From contig NZ_CP059154.1 in NCBI RefSeq assembly GCF_013456555.2, positions 3,596,001 to 3,660,000 on the forward strand: a stretch of 64,000 nucleotides of DNA. The letters are read 5' to 3'. A model generated the notes under the pieces. That model saw only the letters and a list, made by a program, of their open reading frames with translations. It was not told the DNA's origin and searched no databases. The stretch comes from Natrinema zhouii (GTDB lineage Archaea > Halobacteriota > Halobacteria > Halobacteriales > Natrialbaceae). Of this stretch, positions 17,774 to 26,977 are shown in pieces (position 1 is the first letter of the stretch; every line of letters starts with the position of its first letter). The translations under genes and the position numbers were made by a program.

Positions 17774-17933
17774 ATTCGCTACGTATCGTTCCCCGGCCTT
17801 AAAAACATCACTTCGGTAACAGTCCGCGACGACTGGAACGAACGTTGCGGTGGGAGCGCGACGCGTCCCGATCCGGCCTCGTCTCCGAGGCACCTCGAGA
17901 CGCTGGCGGCTCACGTCGCGCTCGAGGTGGAAG

Positions 17934-18791
17934 TTATCGGTCAATGGCAACCGACCGAACGCCGAGAGCCTCGTCGACGACGATCGTGGCCGTCCCCGCC
18001 TCGCCCTCGACTTCGAGCGCGAGCCGGACGGGATCCTGGGATTCTACCCGCGTCGTCGGCGTCGGCAACTCCCAGTCGTACCGCTCGAGATCGACGCCGA
18101 CATCGCCGAGCGCACTGGCGACGCGCTCCTCGAACAGCAACGGTGAGAGCGGTTCCACGCCGACCAGAAACGTGCAGGTGTCGCACGCGATCTCGACCAG
18201 ATTGTCGTCTGCGACGTCGTCGAGGGGAACGTCGACGGTCGTTGTTCCCGCACAGAACGGACACTGACCGTCGCGAGCCAGTCCGATATGGTATCTGGCG
18301 CGGCGGGCGGTCGCTCGAGCGACTGCCCGAACGCTTCGCCCCGCGAACCCGTTTTTCGGGAACGGATACGTGAAGCCGGGCCAGTCGTCACACGCCGAAC
18401 ACTCGACGGAGACGAACCCCCGTTCGTACCGCAGGATCGCCGTCGCGTCGCACCGCGGACATGCCGAGTCGATCGCCGTCGGTCCGTACTCGAGGCGGTC
18501 GGTCGGCCGGTGCGCCAGCACGGCCCGGTACAGGGCCGTCACGCTCGCCGTCGGAACGTAGCCGTCCTCGACCTGCCGAACGTAAACGCCGCGGAGCTTG
18601 TCGAGGTGGTAGTTGAACTTCCCGCTGTCGCGCATGCCAACCGCGTCCATCAGCTCCGCGTACGACTTCGGGTCCGTGTAGACCGCGTGCCAGTCCTCGA
18701 GCAACGCCAGGAGGATCTCGAGGCGGATCTCGTGGTCGAGCAGAGAGAACGCCTCCCGAACTGCGGCCTCCGTCCGATCGTCCGGTTCCAT
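17934..18791 (-). CDS. ArsR-type winged-helix regulator with two zinc ribbons
   Basis: Residues 12-75 form a winged helix (SLLDHEIRLEILLALLEDW, FNYHLDKLRGVYVRQVEDGY). Two CxxC ribbon motifs follow: Cys111/114 with Cys131/134, and Cys177/180 with Cys203/206. The C-terminal ~60 residues are beta-rich. This is the layout of a large haloarchaeal regulator family (DUF7351/DUF7347-like). It is divergent from the M23 peptidase gene, and a perfect palindrome (18857-18884) lies between them, so autoregulation or control of the neighbour is likely. Confidence 0.85.
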   Translation of the reverse strand: MEPDDRTEAAVREAFSLLDHEIRLEILLALLEDWHAVYTDPKSYAELMDAVGMRDSGKFNYHLDKLRGVYVRQVEDGYVPTASVTALYRAVLAHRPTDRLEYGPTAIDSACPRCDATAILRYERGFVSVECSACDDWPGFTYPFPKNGFAGRSVRAVARATARRARYHIGLARDGQCPFCAGTTTVDVPLDDVADDNLVEIACDTCTFLVGVEPLSPLLFEERVASALGDVGVDLERYDWELPTPTTRVESQDPVRLALEVEGEAGTATIVVDEALGVRSVAIDR

Positions 18792-18856
18792 GCGTTACCG
18801 TAGTCCCGACGGCCCATTGACCGTTCCGGACGAGCGAGACCGAGGCGAATCGCACC

Positions 18857-18884
18857 CGCTTTGTGAAATTCACTTCACAAAGCG
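18857..18884. promoter_or_regulatory. perfect inverted repeat, candidate operator
   Basis: Two perfect 11-base arms (CGCTTTGTGAA and its reverse complement) are separated by six bases (ATTCAC). The site lies 66 bases upstream of the regulator ATG and 44 bases upstream of the M23 peptidase ATG, in the only divergent promoter region of this pair. A dyad of this size with 17-base centre-to-centre half sites is what a dimeric winged-helix protein would bind. The adjacent regulator gene is the natural candidate ligand. Confidence 0.65.
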
Positions 18885-18927
18885 ATTACATCCCCTCCGG
18901 TCCGATACGCTATCGGTGATCGAACGG

Positions 18928-20481
18928 ATGGCTTCGACTGAATCGACTGGGTTCGCGGCGCGGCTTCGCCAACGGCTCCGATCGTTCGAGCCGATGTACC
19001 TCGCCTTCCTGGGACTGCTGGCGCTTCCGAGCTACGTCTTCGACTCGCTCGCGTTTCTGGAGCTCTTCGAGGCGTTCTTCCTCTTCTTCCTCTGGCCGTT
19101 CGTCGGCCCGCTGATCGATATGGTATTGCGACGGCGCACCGACGAGGAGGCGACGGAGCCGACCGACTGGATCGACACGGGCGGTGGGGGGACGTACGCC
19201 GCGTGGCTCCTCACATTGCCGTTGACGCTCCTGAATCCGCTGGTACTGGCACAGGACGCGATGCAGCTTCTCGGCACCGCCGTCGCGTTCGCGCGCCACC
19301 GGGGCTCGTTCCCCGACGCCGGGAGCTACGACCAGCGCGTTTCGTACCGACTCCCGTTCGACGGCACGTGGACCGTCGTGAACGGCAGCCACGACCACGA
19401 TTACTCCCACTCCTGGTTGCCGGTGAATCAGCGCTACGCCTACGACTTCGTGATCACCGACGCGGACGGCCGAACGTCCCCGGAGAGAGCCGGTTCGGAC
19501 GTGGATGCATACTACTGCTACGACGAACCGGTGGTCGCGCCCGCCGACGGCGTCGTGGTCGACGTCTTCGACGACGCCTTCGAGGCCGCTCGAGGCGGCG
19601 GGATCTCCCATCCGCTGAAGCGGGACATCCGCGGGAACTACGTGGTCATCCAGCACGCGCCCGACGAGTACAGCTGTCTCGCCCACCTCGTCCCCGGCAG
19701 CGCGACGGTCGAAGCCGGGGACCGCGTGGCCCGCGGCCAGCGAATCGGGCGATGCGGCCACTCCGGTAACTCGTCGGAACCTCACCTCCACTTCCAAGTG
19801 CAGGATCATCCGGACTTCGAGCTCGCGGCGGGGCTTCCGGTCGCCTTCGACGACGTCGCGATCGAGTGGCCGGGCGTCGAAGCACCGGTCGACGACCCTC
19901 GGTCGCACTCGAGCGACGGCAGCGACCGACCTCGATCATATGTTACCGCCGGTCAGCGAGTCGCGCACGTCGATCGCGATCGGAACGGCGGCCGACCGAG
20001 CCGGGATTCCACAGTCGCCCCCGGTGTCGCATCCGAAGTCGACGGCCCGGAACTCGTGACGACGTCGAGTGGCCGCCGGCCCGGGATCGCGACGCTCCAG
20101 GGGGTCTCGTTCGGAGTCTGTGTCGGCGGGGTCGTCACATACTTCGTCTCGATCGTCGCGTCGTGGTCCGTCGTCGCAGTCCTGCTCGGCGGCGGGGCAG
20201 CGCTCGGTGCGGCCGCTCGCATCGGCTCCCCGCTGCGTCGCGGAGGCGGCGATGAACGCCGATCCGGCTCGGATTCGATGGGGACCGTCGTCGGCGTCGG
20301 CCTCATCGCCGCCATCGTCGTCTGGGTCGGCTGGGCGGCTCCGGCCGTCGGGTTCGGACTCCTGGCTCTCGGAGCGTTGGCCTTCCTGACTGGGTTCGTC
20401 GGTTACGTCGGGCTCGGCGAGTACGACAGGCTTCGCTTGCGAGAATCGTTCCACGACCACGACGGTGTACGTCCCGTCTGA
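18928..20481 (+). CDS. membrane-bound M23 family metallopeptidase
   Basis: Three N-terminal membrane segments (about residues 20-80 and 100-125) precede an M23/LytM-type zinc peptidase domain: the usual HxxxYDFxxxD-like entry (QRYAYDFVITDADG), then VVAPADGVVVDV, GNYVVIQHAPDEYSCLAHL and the diagnostic HxH (SEPHLHFQVQDHP). About residues 330-515 are a polar linker and four C-terminal helices. Archaea lack murein, so the substrate is likely a glycopeptide or surface protein, or the fold serves another role. Start 18928 removes an improbable upstream extension that would cross the palindrome. Confidence 0.85.
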   Translation: MASTESTGFAARLRQRLRSFEPMYLAFLGLLALPSYVFDSLAFLELFEAFFLFFLWPFVGPLIDMVLRRRTDEEATEPTDWIDTGGGGTYAAWLLTLPLTLLNPLVLAQDAMQLLGTAVAFARHRGSFPDAGSYDQRVSYRLPFDGTWTVVNGSHDHDYSHSWLPVNQRYAYDFVITDADGRTSPERAGSDVDAYYCYDEPVVAPADGVVVDVFDDAFEAARGGGISHPLKRDIRGNYVVIQHAPDEYSCLAHLVPGSATVEAGDRVARGQRIGRCGHSGNSSEPHLHFQVQDHPDFELAAGLPVAFDDVAIEWPGVEAPVDDPRSHSSDGSDRPRSYVTAGQRVAHVDRDRNGGRPSRDSTVAPGVASEVDGPELVTTSSGRRPGIATLQGVSFGVCVGGVVTYFVSIVASWSVVAVLLGGGAALGAAARIGSPLRRGGGDERRSGSDSMGTVVGVGLIAAIVVWVGWAAPAVGFGLLALGALAFLTGFVGYVGLGEYDRLRLRESFHDHDGVRPV

Positions 20482-20566
20482 GCGAATCGGGTCCGGCCAC
20501 CTCGAGTACTCGTCGTGCAACTGTCCCAGACGGGGCTTGATTAGCGATCGGCCGCAACGATCGCTC

Positions 20567-21196
20567 ATGACCGATGTTCTGATTCCCGGCAGTCGCGACG
20601 TCCGCGGGACGGTCTCGGAACCGGCCGACGAACCGCGGGCGATCGTCGTCGCCTGTCCGCCACATCCACAACACGGCGGCTCGCGCAGCGATCCGCGACT
20701 GGTCGCCGTCAGCGACGCGTTAGTCGAGATCGGAATCGCCTGCCTGCGTTTCGATTACGGCGCGTGGAACGAGGGCCGCGGCGAGCGGGAAGACGTTCGA
20801 AACGCCGTCCGGTGGGCTCGCGACGAATACGACGGGGGAGACATCGATGAGATCCCCGTCGGCGTCTTCGGCTACAGTTTCGGCGCGTCGCTGGCGCTGC
20901 TCGCGTCGGCCGACATCGATCCCGATCCCGACGCCGTCGCCGTCCTCGCACCCGCTGCACGACTCGGCGACGACCTCGACGCCCTGGCAGCGCTGGAGAC
21001 GCTCGAGTCCCCCGTCCACGTTTGCTACGGTGAACGGGACACGACCGTCGACTGGGAACCGATCGTCGAGCGGGCGCGGGACCGCGGTGACGAGACTACT
21101 GCGCTGGCGGCCGATCACTTTTTCCTCGACAAAGCGGACGATATCGCGAGGGGCGTCAGTGCGTTCTTCGAGCGGACGCTGCTCGAGTCGGTTTGA
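20567..21196 (+). CDS. alpha/beta hydrolase (dienelactone-hydrolase-like)
   Basis: A 209-residue serine hydrolase: CPPHPQHGGSRSDPR (oxyanion region), the nucleophile elbow GYSFGASLALL (Ser104), an acid-residue segment CYGERDTTVDW, and a C-terminal catalytic histidine in ADHFFLDKADD. It resembles the YcjY/KANL3-type small hydrolases that cleave esters or act on unknown acyl substrates. Start ATG 20567 has an AT-rich element about 28 bases upstream. The upstream peptidase ends 85 bases earlier, so co-transcription is possible but not shown. Confidence 0.85.
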   Translation: MTDVLIPGSRDVRGTVSEPADEPRAIVVACPPHPQHGGSRSDPRLVAVSDALVEIGIACLRFDYGAWNEGRGEREDVRNAVRWARDEYDGGDIDEIPVGVFGYSFGASLALLASADIDPDPDAVAVLAPAARLGDDLDALAALETLESPVHVCYGERDTTVDWEPIVERARDRGDETTALAADHFFLDKADDIARGVSAFFERTLLESV

Positions 21197-21340
21197 GAGC
21201 GTACCGACGGATCAGCACGGGAGACCATCTCGAACGCCGGTCATTCGCTCTCGGGCGCGGGAACCGTTTTCCGAACGCCCCGAGTAGGGCCGCCGAAATG
21301 GGACCGATACACGAACGAGGTGTCGCGGCTGTGCGCACCG

Positions 21341-22261
21341 ATGACTGCTGACCGCGCGCAGCCGGTCCAGCGGGCCGACACGTGGACCGACCTCTAGGAG
21401 CTGATCACGCAGGAGATGTGGATGGCCGACATCGGCCGGCACCGTTCACCCTACATCTTCCGCGGCGTGCCGGACGAATCGTTCAGTCTCGAAACCTCGA
21501 TCACCCGGTTCGTCGGCGACTCCGGGAAGTGGACCCTCGAGCCGTTGTTGCTCCGAAACTTCGCGCAGTACGCGGCGAGCGAGATGGAAGAGCCCCGATC
21601 CGTCTGGCACCTGCTGGCGATCGCCCAGCACTACGGACTACCGACTCGGCTGCTCGACTGGTCGTTCTCGCCGCTCGTCGCGGCGTACTTCGCGACCCAC
21701 ACCGGCGACACCGACCACGACGGCGCGATCTGGGCCGTCGACTACCGAAAACTGCACGCCGACCTCCCCGACTACTACCAGTCGGTCCTCGAGATGACGG
21801 AGACGAACATGCTCGATACGCATCTCCTCTCGAACGCGATCCTCGAGTACGAAATCGATGAGAAGCGTACCGATGGCGACGGATCCGCGCCGGCACGCGA
21901 TCTCAACGACGTCTCCCGCCTCCACGAACTGTGGCAGGAGCTGTGGGCACCCGACGCCAGCGAACCCGACGAGGAGTACGTCGTGTTCTTCCGACCGCCC
22001 GCGATCGACGACCGCATCGTCGACCAGTCGGCCGTCTTTTCCTTCCAGTCGGATCCGCGACTCGTCCTCGATCAGTGGCTCAAGGACCGCCCCGACTGCT
22101 ACCGGAAGATCATCATCCCGGGCGATCGCAAACTCGAGTTCCGGGACAAACTCGATCAGCTGAACGTCAACCATCGGACGCTGTTCCCCGGTCTCGAGGG
22201 GCTGGCGACCTGGCTCAAGCAGTACTATCAGCCGCAGTCGGGGAGCGACTCGAGCGGGTGA
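21341..22261 (+). pseudogene. FRG domain protein with an in-frame amber codon near its start
   Basis: The natural reading starts at ATG 21341 (MTADRAQPVQRADTWTDL) but meets TAG at 21395-21397 as codon 19. The same frame then continues ELITQEMWMADIGRHRSPYIFRGVPDES, the start of the FRG domain, and is open to 22261. Core FRG elements (YIFRG, LLAIAQHYGLPTRLLDWSFSPLVAAYFA) are intact. FRG domains occur in uncharacterised proteins often associated with phage defence or ADP-ribosyl-like chemistry. A restart at ATG 21416 would give a shorter protein keeping the domain, so it might still be made. The stop may be a real nonsense mutation or a base error. Confidence 0.75.
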
Positions 22262-22271
22262 ACGGTTGGGA

Positions 22272-22700
22272 TTATCGTCGGTTCCGGAGGTCGGTGAGCG
22301 CTCCCACGCAAACGACTGCCGTCGCGACGTGCATCGCACCGAGGATAGCACCGGCGACGAGGCTGCCGCCGGGCTCACTGGGGATGACGGTGAAATCGGG
22401 AACCAACGAGAGGAGGAGGACGATCGCCGCGACGGCTGCGAACAGTCGATCTGGGTTGGCGGCGACTCGCGCGAGGACAACGTAGGTCACGGTCGCACCG
22501 ACGACGCTGAGGGTAGTAAACAGCGATACGGGGCCGTAATTCAGTGCCATCAGCTCCGGGGCAATGCCACCGGTGTTCGCCCCGAACACGATGAGCCAGT
22601 TGATGAGCAACGACAGGACGAGCGCTACCGCCCCCGATAGCGCGATATCTCTGAGGGAGAGATTCCTGGACGATGACGAGGGGTTCGTTTCCGTATTCAT
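22272..22700 (-). CDS. DUF6069-like four-helix membrane protein
   Basis: The 142-residue product has a polar N-terminus (MNTETNPSSSSRNLSLRD) and four hydrophobic helices with the pattern GAVALVLSLLINWLIVFGA, GPVSLFTTLSVVGATVTYVVLARVAANP and a last helix GAILGAMHVATAVVCVGAL. This order, including P...GA.HV, matches the DUF6069 family of unknown function. It converges with the FRG gene, 10 bases apart. Confidence 0.75.
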   Translation of the reverse strand: MNTETNPSSSSRNLSLRDIALSGAVALVLSLLINWLIVFGANTGGIAPELMALNYGPVSLFTTLSVVGATVTYVVLARVAANPDRLFAAVAAIVLLLSLVPDFTVIPSEPGGSLVAGAILGAMHVATAVVCVGALTDLRNRR

Positions 22701-22918
22701 AGTCTCGTATACAATTCAGGCGGCGAAAAGCATTCTGACAGTATTCATATATTGATCGACCAGTGAAACGGGAGCGGCCACGAGAGACGCACAATGGATT
22801 CGCGACTCTGAGAACACGTCTCGAATCGGGCAGAAGCTGGGGTGTCAACGAATAGCCGTTGTGAACGGCCGGTTGGAGAACGTCTGTCCGTAAAACGATC
22901 CCGACAGCGTCGAGAGTA

Positions 22919-24817
22919 TCAGTCCCGGCCGTGCCGGGTCAGACACTTCGGAAGCCCGATCAGTTCGACCGGTTCCGAATTATCGGGCGAGTAGACGACC
23001 ATCTGCCCCTTCTCCATGTAGGGGACTTTGGACTCGAGGTTACTGGGAATATTCACGCTCTTGATGGCTTCCTTGTCGCCGAGGTTCAACACGACGGTGG
23101 TGTTGATCTGCTTGAAGACCGCATCGTGGATGTCCTGTGGGTCCTGTGTGATGAGAAAGAGTCCGAGTCGTTCTTTCCGGCCCTGTTTGGCGGCCTCGGT
23201 GAACTTGTTGATGACCTTCCCCGCCTGCACCGAGTCGGCGTCGGTCAGGAAGTTGTGGGCCTCGTCCATCCCGAGCACGAGCGGGGTCTCCTTGATCCGG
23301 TCGTAGTCCGGATCGTTCGAGAGCTTCTGGTCGATGATGAGCGAGGAGACCGCGAGGACGATGGCCTCCGTCGCTCGAGTATCGTTGATGTGGTAGGTCG
23401 GCACCACGGTGAGTCCGCCGGGACGGACGAACTCGTGGACCAGCTCGGTGATCGGCCGGGCGTCCTGGTCGAAGACGTGGTCGAAGCCGAGCACGCGCCG
23501 CCGGACCGCGTCGAAGGTCGCTTCGTGGACCCGACCGGACTCGTCGAGCTCCTCGCGCAGCGCGGGGTCGTCGAGGAACGTCGTGAACTCCTCGTACGTG
23601 CCATCGTTCCCGTACTGCTTCCGGAATCGCGGCAGGAGCACGCTGACCAGCGCGCCGTACTGGTTGTCGTTCAGTCCGCTGCCCGCGACCAGCCACGGGT
23701 TGTCGTGGACCATCGCGAACGGAATCGTGAACTCGACTTGCTCCGCGCGGTGGTGGCCCGCCGCGTATGACGCCGACCCCACTTTCGGAATGAAGGCGGT
23801 CGTCTCGTCGTGACCGCCGTGGGCGATTCCCTCCCGCTCGAGCCGACGCGCGAACTCGTCGTCCAGTTCGGGGTTGTCGTCGTGCATCTGGGCGTACTCG
23901 TCCTGCGGGTCGAACTGGACGACGGCGGGCTGGACCTCACGGCCGTCGTCCATCGGATAGGTCCGCTCGTCGTCGAGGTACTGACGGAGAATGTTCTTCG
24001 CGCCGTGAGTCTTTCCCGAGCCGGTCCCACCGGCGACGAGCGTGTGCCGGAAAACGAGCGGATCGCCCGCGTCGTAGTCGTCTTTCAGCCGGTAATCGAT
24101 GGTCGGCGGGGTGGCTGCGGTCCGCACCTTCTCACCGCCGACCGAGAGGTGCCCGAGGAAGACACCGTCGTCGGGTATCTTCAATCCGGTCTTGATCTCC
24201 TCGGTGTCGTCGGCCTGCCGGATCACCGTCTGCGGTTTCGGCACGCGGTCGGTCATCCGTCGTTTGAGTTCGCCGTCATCGTCGTAGAGGATGGCCACGG
24301 GCTCGAGGCTCGCGACGAACTTGTAATCCGATTCGTCGATTTCGTCGGTGCGCATCGCCCGTCGGGCGTGAATTTCCGTCGCGTCGTCGGCGTGATACTG
24401 CTGTGCGTACTCCAGCCCCGTAATGCGACAGAACAGCGTCTCGCCGTTCGCGCGCCCGCTGGTACGCTCCCGACCGGCGGCAGCCGCCCCGTCCGGGAAC
24501 GGTGCGAGCAGGTAGCTTCCGATCCGAATCGACGAGCGGTTGCCGCGGGTAACGTAGGCCCGCAGCGTCGTCTCCTCGCCGTCCTCGTCGACGCGCAGTC
24601 CCTGAGAGACGCAGATTGCCCCGATGCCGACGTCGTCGCCGCTCGGTTCGACGGTCGTCGGTTCGAACTCGGCGCTCGTTCCGTCAGCCGTCGAACCCGT
24701 GGTCGCCGGTTCCTCCTCACCCGAGGACGACGGCGACGAGCCGTCTGCGTCGGCCGACACGCCGTCTTCGGTATCGGCGTCGGCGTTGAAATCGCCGAAG
24801 TCTCCCAGATCGCTCAT
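22919..24817 (-). CDS. HerA-like (DUF87) ATPase
   Basis: An acidic disordered N-terminus (about 60 residues) is followed by a HerA barrel-like domain and an ATPase core. It has Walker A GGTGSGKTH at residues 263-271, ETPLVLGMDEAHNFL as Walker B, an EAAKQGRKERLGLFLITQDPQDI sensor region, and the C-terminal VELIGLPKCLTRHGRD tail. HerA hexamers translocate double-stranded DNA and work with the NurA nuclease in end resection. A NurA gene lies 4.4 kb away at 29246-30523 on the same strand. Whether this is the canonical HerA or one of several DUF87 paralogues cannot be told. Confidence 0.85.
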   Translation of the reverse strand: MSDLGDFGDFNADADTEDGVSADADGSSPSSSGEEEPATTGSTADGTSAEFEPTTVEPSGDDVGIGAICVSQGLRVDEDGEETTLRAYVTRGNRSSIRIGSYLLAPFPDGAAAAGRERTSGRANGETLFCRITGLEYAQQYHADDATEIHARRAMRTDEIDESDYKFVASLEPVAILYDDDGELKRRMTDRVPKPQTVIRQADDTEEIKTGLKIPDDGVFLGHLSVGGEKVRTAATPPTIDYRLKDDYDAGDPLVFRHTLVAGGTGSGKTHGAKNILRQYLDDERTYPMDDGREVQPAVVQFDPQDEYAQMHDDNPELDDEFARRLEREGIAHGGHDETTAFIPKVGSASYAAGHHRAEQVEFTIPFAMVHDNPWLVAGSGLNDNQYGALVSVLLPRFRKQYGNDGTYEEFTTFLDDPALREELDESGRVHEATFDAVRRRVLGFDHVFDQDARPITELVHEFVRPGGLTVVPTYHINDTRATEAIVLAVSSLIIDQKLSNDPDYDRIKETPLVLGMDEAHNFLTDADSVQAGKVINKFTEAAKQGRKERLGLFLITQDPQDIHDAVFKQINTTVVLNLGDKEAIKSVNIPSNLESKVPYMEKGQMVVYSPDNSEPVELIGLPKCLTRHGRD

Positions 24818-24873
24818 ACCAACCCCATCCGGCCCATCCCTAAAACGCGTTTCCCTCCAGCTGGACGGAGTGT

Positions 24874-25629
24874 TTATCTGGGGGGATGGTCACGAGCGGC
24901 TATCAACCGGAGCACTGCGAGCGCAACGGCCACTAACGTGACTCCGATCGTAAAGCCGGGAACCGGCAGATCGCCCCCGTTATCGGCCGCCCCACTGTCG
25001 ACGTCGCTCGAGTTGTTCTCGCTCCTCTCCTCAGATTCGAGGTCCAGCTCGTCGGGATCGGGGTGGTCGAACGACTCGAGCGACTGGTCGCCGCCGTCGA
25101 CCGCGACGGTCACGGATTCGTCGACGACGGCGATCGGCCAGTCGCCCGTGAGAGCCACGTCGGTTTCGTCGAACGAAATCGCCGTCGTGCCGGCGGGCGC
25201 GTCGTCGGCGACCCGGACGGTCAGGGTCGCGATCGTTCCCGTTCCGGTTGTCCCGCCCGCGGCCGGCTCGCGACGCTGCTCGAGGAATGCCGTCCCCCGT
25301 TCGTGAGCGATCCGTTCCGTTGTCCGAATTTCGGTCTCCTCGCCCTCGAGCCACGGGCCTCGTTCGATGTCGGTGACCTCGAGGTAGTCGGGATGGTACT
25401 GGGCGATCAGCGCGACTCCCGAGATGCCCTCGTTACCGTGGCCGCCCTGACTCTGTAGCGTGACGTCGATCTCGATCGTCTCGCCGGGCGCGGCCTCGAC
25501 CGTCCGCTGCTCGGGCGAGAGAATCGCGACCTGATCGATCGCGACGGCCGTCCCCGCGGCGCCGACAACCGAGAGAGCGAGCAGAACGGCGAGTCCGCTA
25601 CCGACGACGATGCGGGCGATGCCTGTCAT
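24874..25629 (-). CDS. cohesin-like domain protein with C-terminal membrane anchor
   Basis: A signal peptide (IARIVVGSGLAVLLALSVVGAAGTAVA) leads to a beta-rich domain of about 140 residues (VEAAPGETIEIDVTLQSQGG, GISGVALIAQYHPDYLEVTDI, GTIATLTVRVADDAPAGTTAISF) matching type I cohesin-like modules. A Ser/Asn/Asp-rich stalk follows, and then LPVPGFTIGVTLVAVALAVLRLIAA, a hydrophobic helix with basic end and a VPGF entry resembling PGF-CTERM sorting signals. The protein should display a cohesin on the cell surface. A related protein is encoded at 37923-38723. Start 25629 gives the signal peptide directly. Confidence 0.75.
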   Translation of the reverse strand: MTGIARIVVGSGLAVLLALSVVGAAGTAVAIDQVAILSPEQRTVEAAPGETIEIDVTLQSQGGHGNEGISGVALIAQYHPDYLEVTDIERGPWLEGEETEIRTTERIAHERGTAFLEQRREPAAGGTTGTGTIATLTVRVADDAPAGTTAISFDETDVALTGDWPIAVVDESVTVAVDGGDQSLESFDHPDPDELDLESEERSENNSSDVDSGAADNGGDLPVPGFTIGVTLVAVALAVLRLIAARDHPPR

Positions 25630-25820
25630 GGTCGGCACGATATCGCGGGCACCGTTCTCACGTGGCGTCTCGCGGGTGCCGTCCGCACGTAGCGGTGGCA
25701 TTTCGTGTAGTACCTCCGCCTGGGAACGGGAATATTGTGCCCTTCTGGTGACCGGCGATGTGACTGATGAGTGTCAGATGGTAACAGATAATGAGAGTGG
25801 CGTTCGGACGCGATCGGCGA

Positions 25821-26447
25821 CTACTGAACGATCGAGGCGACGTCATCGTATCGCGTGACCAGCCCCGACTCGTGATCGTAGCTGATGACGCCGACGTCAG
25901 CCATCGCGGGCAGGTGAGAGTGGTGCAGCGCAATCTCCGCACGGTCCGGATCCGAAAACGGACCGCCGTCGTACGCGCTGAGTCGAGCCGCGAGTTGCTC
26001 GAGCGAGAGCGGTCGGTCGTCCTCGAGGTCGGCGAGCAGGCGCATCCGGACGGGATCGACGACCGTCTCGAGCAGCTGTTTCGCGTGGTCCGTCTCGCAC
26101 AGTTCGAAGAGCGCGGTGATGTCCGCGGGATGAACTGGCGATTCGTCGACGAGTTCGACGCCATCGTCGTCCCAGTCGACGATCTCGTATTCCTCGAGTC
26201 GCGGCAGGTGGTTGTGAACGAGACTGATGCGAACGGCGTGTCGAGCCTGCCCAGTCGGGCGATTCGTTTCCATCCGGTTGGTCAGTTCCGTCGTCAGTTC
26301 CGGCAGGGAAAGCCGCACTCCACCGGATCCCAATACCTGAAGGATGCGAAGCCGTCGGGGATGACGGAGAACTTCGTAACACTCCGTGGGGACATCGAAG
26401 AGTGGATCTGTCATATTGTCGCCGCTGAGATGTGCGTCCGAACTCAT
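25821..26447 (-). CDS. double DUF7344-type winged-helix regulator
   Basis: Two similar ~85-residue modules occur in one chain: YEVLRHPRRLRILQVLGSGG...HNHLPRLEEYEIVDWDDDGVEL and FELCETDHAKQLLETVVDPVRMRLL...HHSHLPAMADVGVISYDHESGLV. The (H)xHLPxL..xGVI.YD signature marks DUF7344, a haloarchaeal helix-turn-helix domain. The tandem arrangement may let one chain occupy both halves of a DNA site. It faces a 530-base AT-rich region and could control something there. Confidence 0.8.
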   Translation of the reverse strand: MSSDAHLSGDNMTDPLFDVPTECYEVLRHPRRLRILQVLGSGGVRLSLPELTTELTNRMETNRPTGQARHAVRISLVHNHLPRLEEYEIVDWDDDGVELVDESPVHPADITALFELCETDHAKQLLETVVDPVRMRLLADLEDDRPLSLEQLAARLSAYDGGPFSDPDRAEIALHHSHLPAMADVGVISYDHESGLVTRYDDVASIVQ

Positions 26448-26977
26448 TACTCATACCCTCCCCTGCAATTGGCATAAGGACATTTCCAAAACAATTTGGG
26501 CCGAACAGTCTGCCGTTATTCCCTTAATAACATGCTAACTGGTTGAAGTGCCCGTAAACGGCACATAGAGAGAAATCCCGTTGATAATGGGAGTACCGGC
26601 ATTCAAAAACAGTTACCATTAATGAGCAACCATAGGTCGCCGATAACGGTCCGTCGTGTTGTTTTTATATAGTACCGGTGACGCACTGGCTGCCCCGGCG
26701 TCGATCAGCAGTGGAACCCTAAACGAGTAGACGACGCTCGAGCGTGCTGCAGGACCGGCCCGTGGCTATCGCGAGAGCCGCGGCTGTCACGGTCGGTGAT
26801 CAATCGTGCCCTCTCGTCTTCCGTCGCCGATTCCGTTACAGTACCAACGTGAACGATGAGTCATCGGTCGGACAGCTATCGTGCGACCAGGTGTGCATTG
26901 TCGTTCGTGGTTACGATATCTCGCATAGCTCGAGTAATAGCACGGTGTTTTTGCGTCCGCGAGGCGTACACTACCGT
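26448..26977. other. 530-base intergenic region with orphan promoter
   Basis: AT-rich at 26500-26680, with no credible long gene. A strong TATA-like element (TTTATATAG, 26664-26672) points to the plus strand and predicts a transcript starting near 26695. The next coding start (26978) is almost 300 bases further and has its own T-rich element around 26948. The stretch 26695-26950 could be a leader or a small RNA. I found no tRNA-like fold. Confidence 0.5.
26664..26672 (+). promoter_or_regulatory. orphan TATA box
   Basis: TTTATATAG in an AT-rich context, on the plus strand, without a start codon of a credible gene at the expected 26-29 bases downstream. Confidence 0.4.

Noticed and set aside
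21395..21397. TAG as pyrrolysine or readthrough
   Set aside because: No sign of the pylTSBCD genes or methylamine genes in the window, and the FRG family has an ordinary residue here. A nonsense mutation is the simpler reading.
26744..26977. Upstream extension of the DUF7113-like gene
   Set aside because: The added 78 residues are not protein-like, and the T-rich element near 26948 supports the internal start.
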